In this document: one piece after another, positions 63,856 through 64,000 of the stretch
Layout of the letters: each line of letters opens with the position of its first letter
How positions within the stretch are numbered: position 1 is the stretch's first letter
DNA from: Cucumis sativus
Taxonomy: Eukaryota > Streptophyta > Magnoliopsida > Cucurbitales > Cucurbitaceae
Length of the DNA: 64,000 nt
Direction: 5' to 3'
NCBI RefSeq assembly: GCF_000004075.3
Contig: NC_026657.2
Span: 13,020,001-13,084,000, forward strand
The notes under the pieces: model-generated
The model's input: the letters and a program-made list of their open reading frames with translations, nothing else
Database searches by the model: none
What the model was told of the DNA's origin: nothing
Translations under genes and position numbers: made by a program

Positions 63856-64000
63856 CACTGCTGCCATACACTTAAAAGAAAAATACAGCCACATATGATT
63901 ATTTTATTTTTCTAAAAAAATGAAATAGAATTTGATTAGCAGAAACTTATAATCCAATAAATTAGGAATATATACAAGTGTAACAATATTTTATTTCGAT

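Larger units (their letters stand above)
60360..64000. other. Gene-poor AT-rich DNA to the window edge
   Basis: No supported gene. The stretch contains a 44-bp tandem repeat (62301-62405), long A/T runs and an AT microsatellite (63833-63855). Confidence 0.5.

Noticed and set aside
1-64000. CRISPR arrays, bacterial operons or ribosome binding sites
   Set aside because: The genes have spliceosomal introns and plant-typed products; tandem repeats here lack unique equal-length spacers.

Overview
The window is nuclear DNA of a flowering plant. It is very AT-rich, the genes are widely spaced, five of the seven confident genes are interrupted by spliceosomal GT-AG introns, and the products (ferric-chelate reductase, plastid beta-carotene hydroxylase, CrRLK1L receptor kinase, PATRONUS-type securin, plant deSI protease) are plant-specific or plant-typed. 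A dispersed repeat with a GTCTATCA/TGATAGAC palindrome followed by a TTTGTAAATATTTT tail occurs several times. From memory it resembles repeats common in Cucumis and related cucurbits, so a cucurbit is my best guess, but this is an inference.

Layout. 2.4-3.35 kb: PATRONUS1-like gene (+) with G2/M-type AACGG boxes upstream. 4.16-5.19 kb: decayed Ty3/gypsy polymerase (+). 6.68-10.86 kb: eight-exon ferric reductase FRO (-), with a clean 347-bp solo LTR and its 6-bp target duplication in intron 6. 14.6-19.22 kb: six-exon plastid DUF819 membrane protein (-). 19.3-26.2 kb: AT-rich repeats, an orphan leader-like module and LTR-like debris. 26.2-28.69 kb: intronless CrRLK1L receptor kinase (+). 31.85-34.70 kb: four-exon deSI-like thiol protease (+). 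35.79-36.44 kb: conserved-looking lysine-rich protein of unknown function (-), probably with upstream non-coding exons to about 38.3 kb. 39.9-40.35 kb: cluster of a short motif in both orientations. 42.4-45.8 kb: tandem repeats and Ty1/copia remnants. 49.97-52.39 kb: seven-exon beta-carotene 3-hydroxylase (-). 52.6-64 kb: no recognisable gene, only AT-rich DNA, tandem duplications, a short interstitial telomere-type repeat and one GC-richer ACGT-box cluster.

The genes do not form one pathway. FRO reduces iron at a membrane, BCH makes xanthophylls in plastids, the DUF819 protein is probably a plastid inner-membrane protein, and the RLK is a cell-wall-sensing receptor. The order FRO - DUF819 - CrRLK1L matches, as I recall it, Arabidopsis At5g23980/At5g23990 - At5g24000 - At5g24010, so it looks like an ancient conserved block. 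I found no convincing new biological system. The most unusual items are the motif cluster near 40 kb, the orphan promoter-like modules near 22.5 and 60.2 kb, and the duplicated D-box in the securin-like gene.
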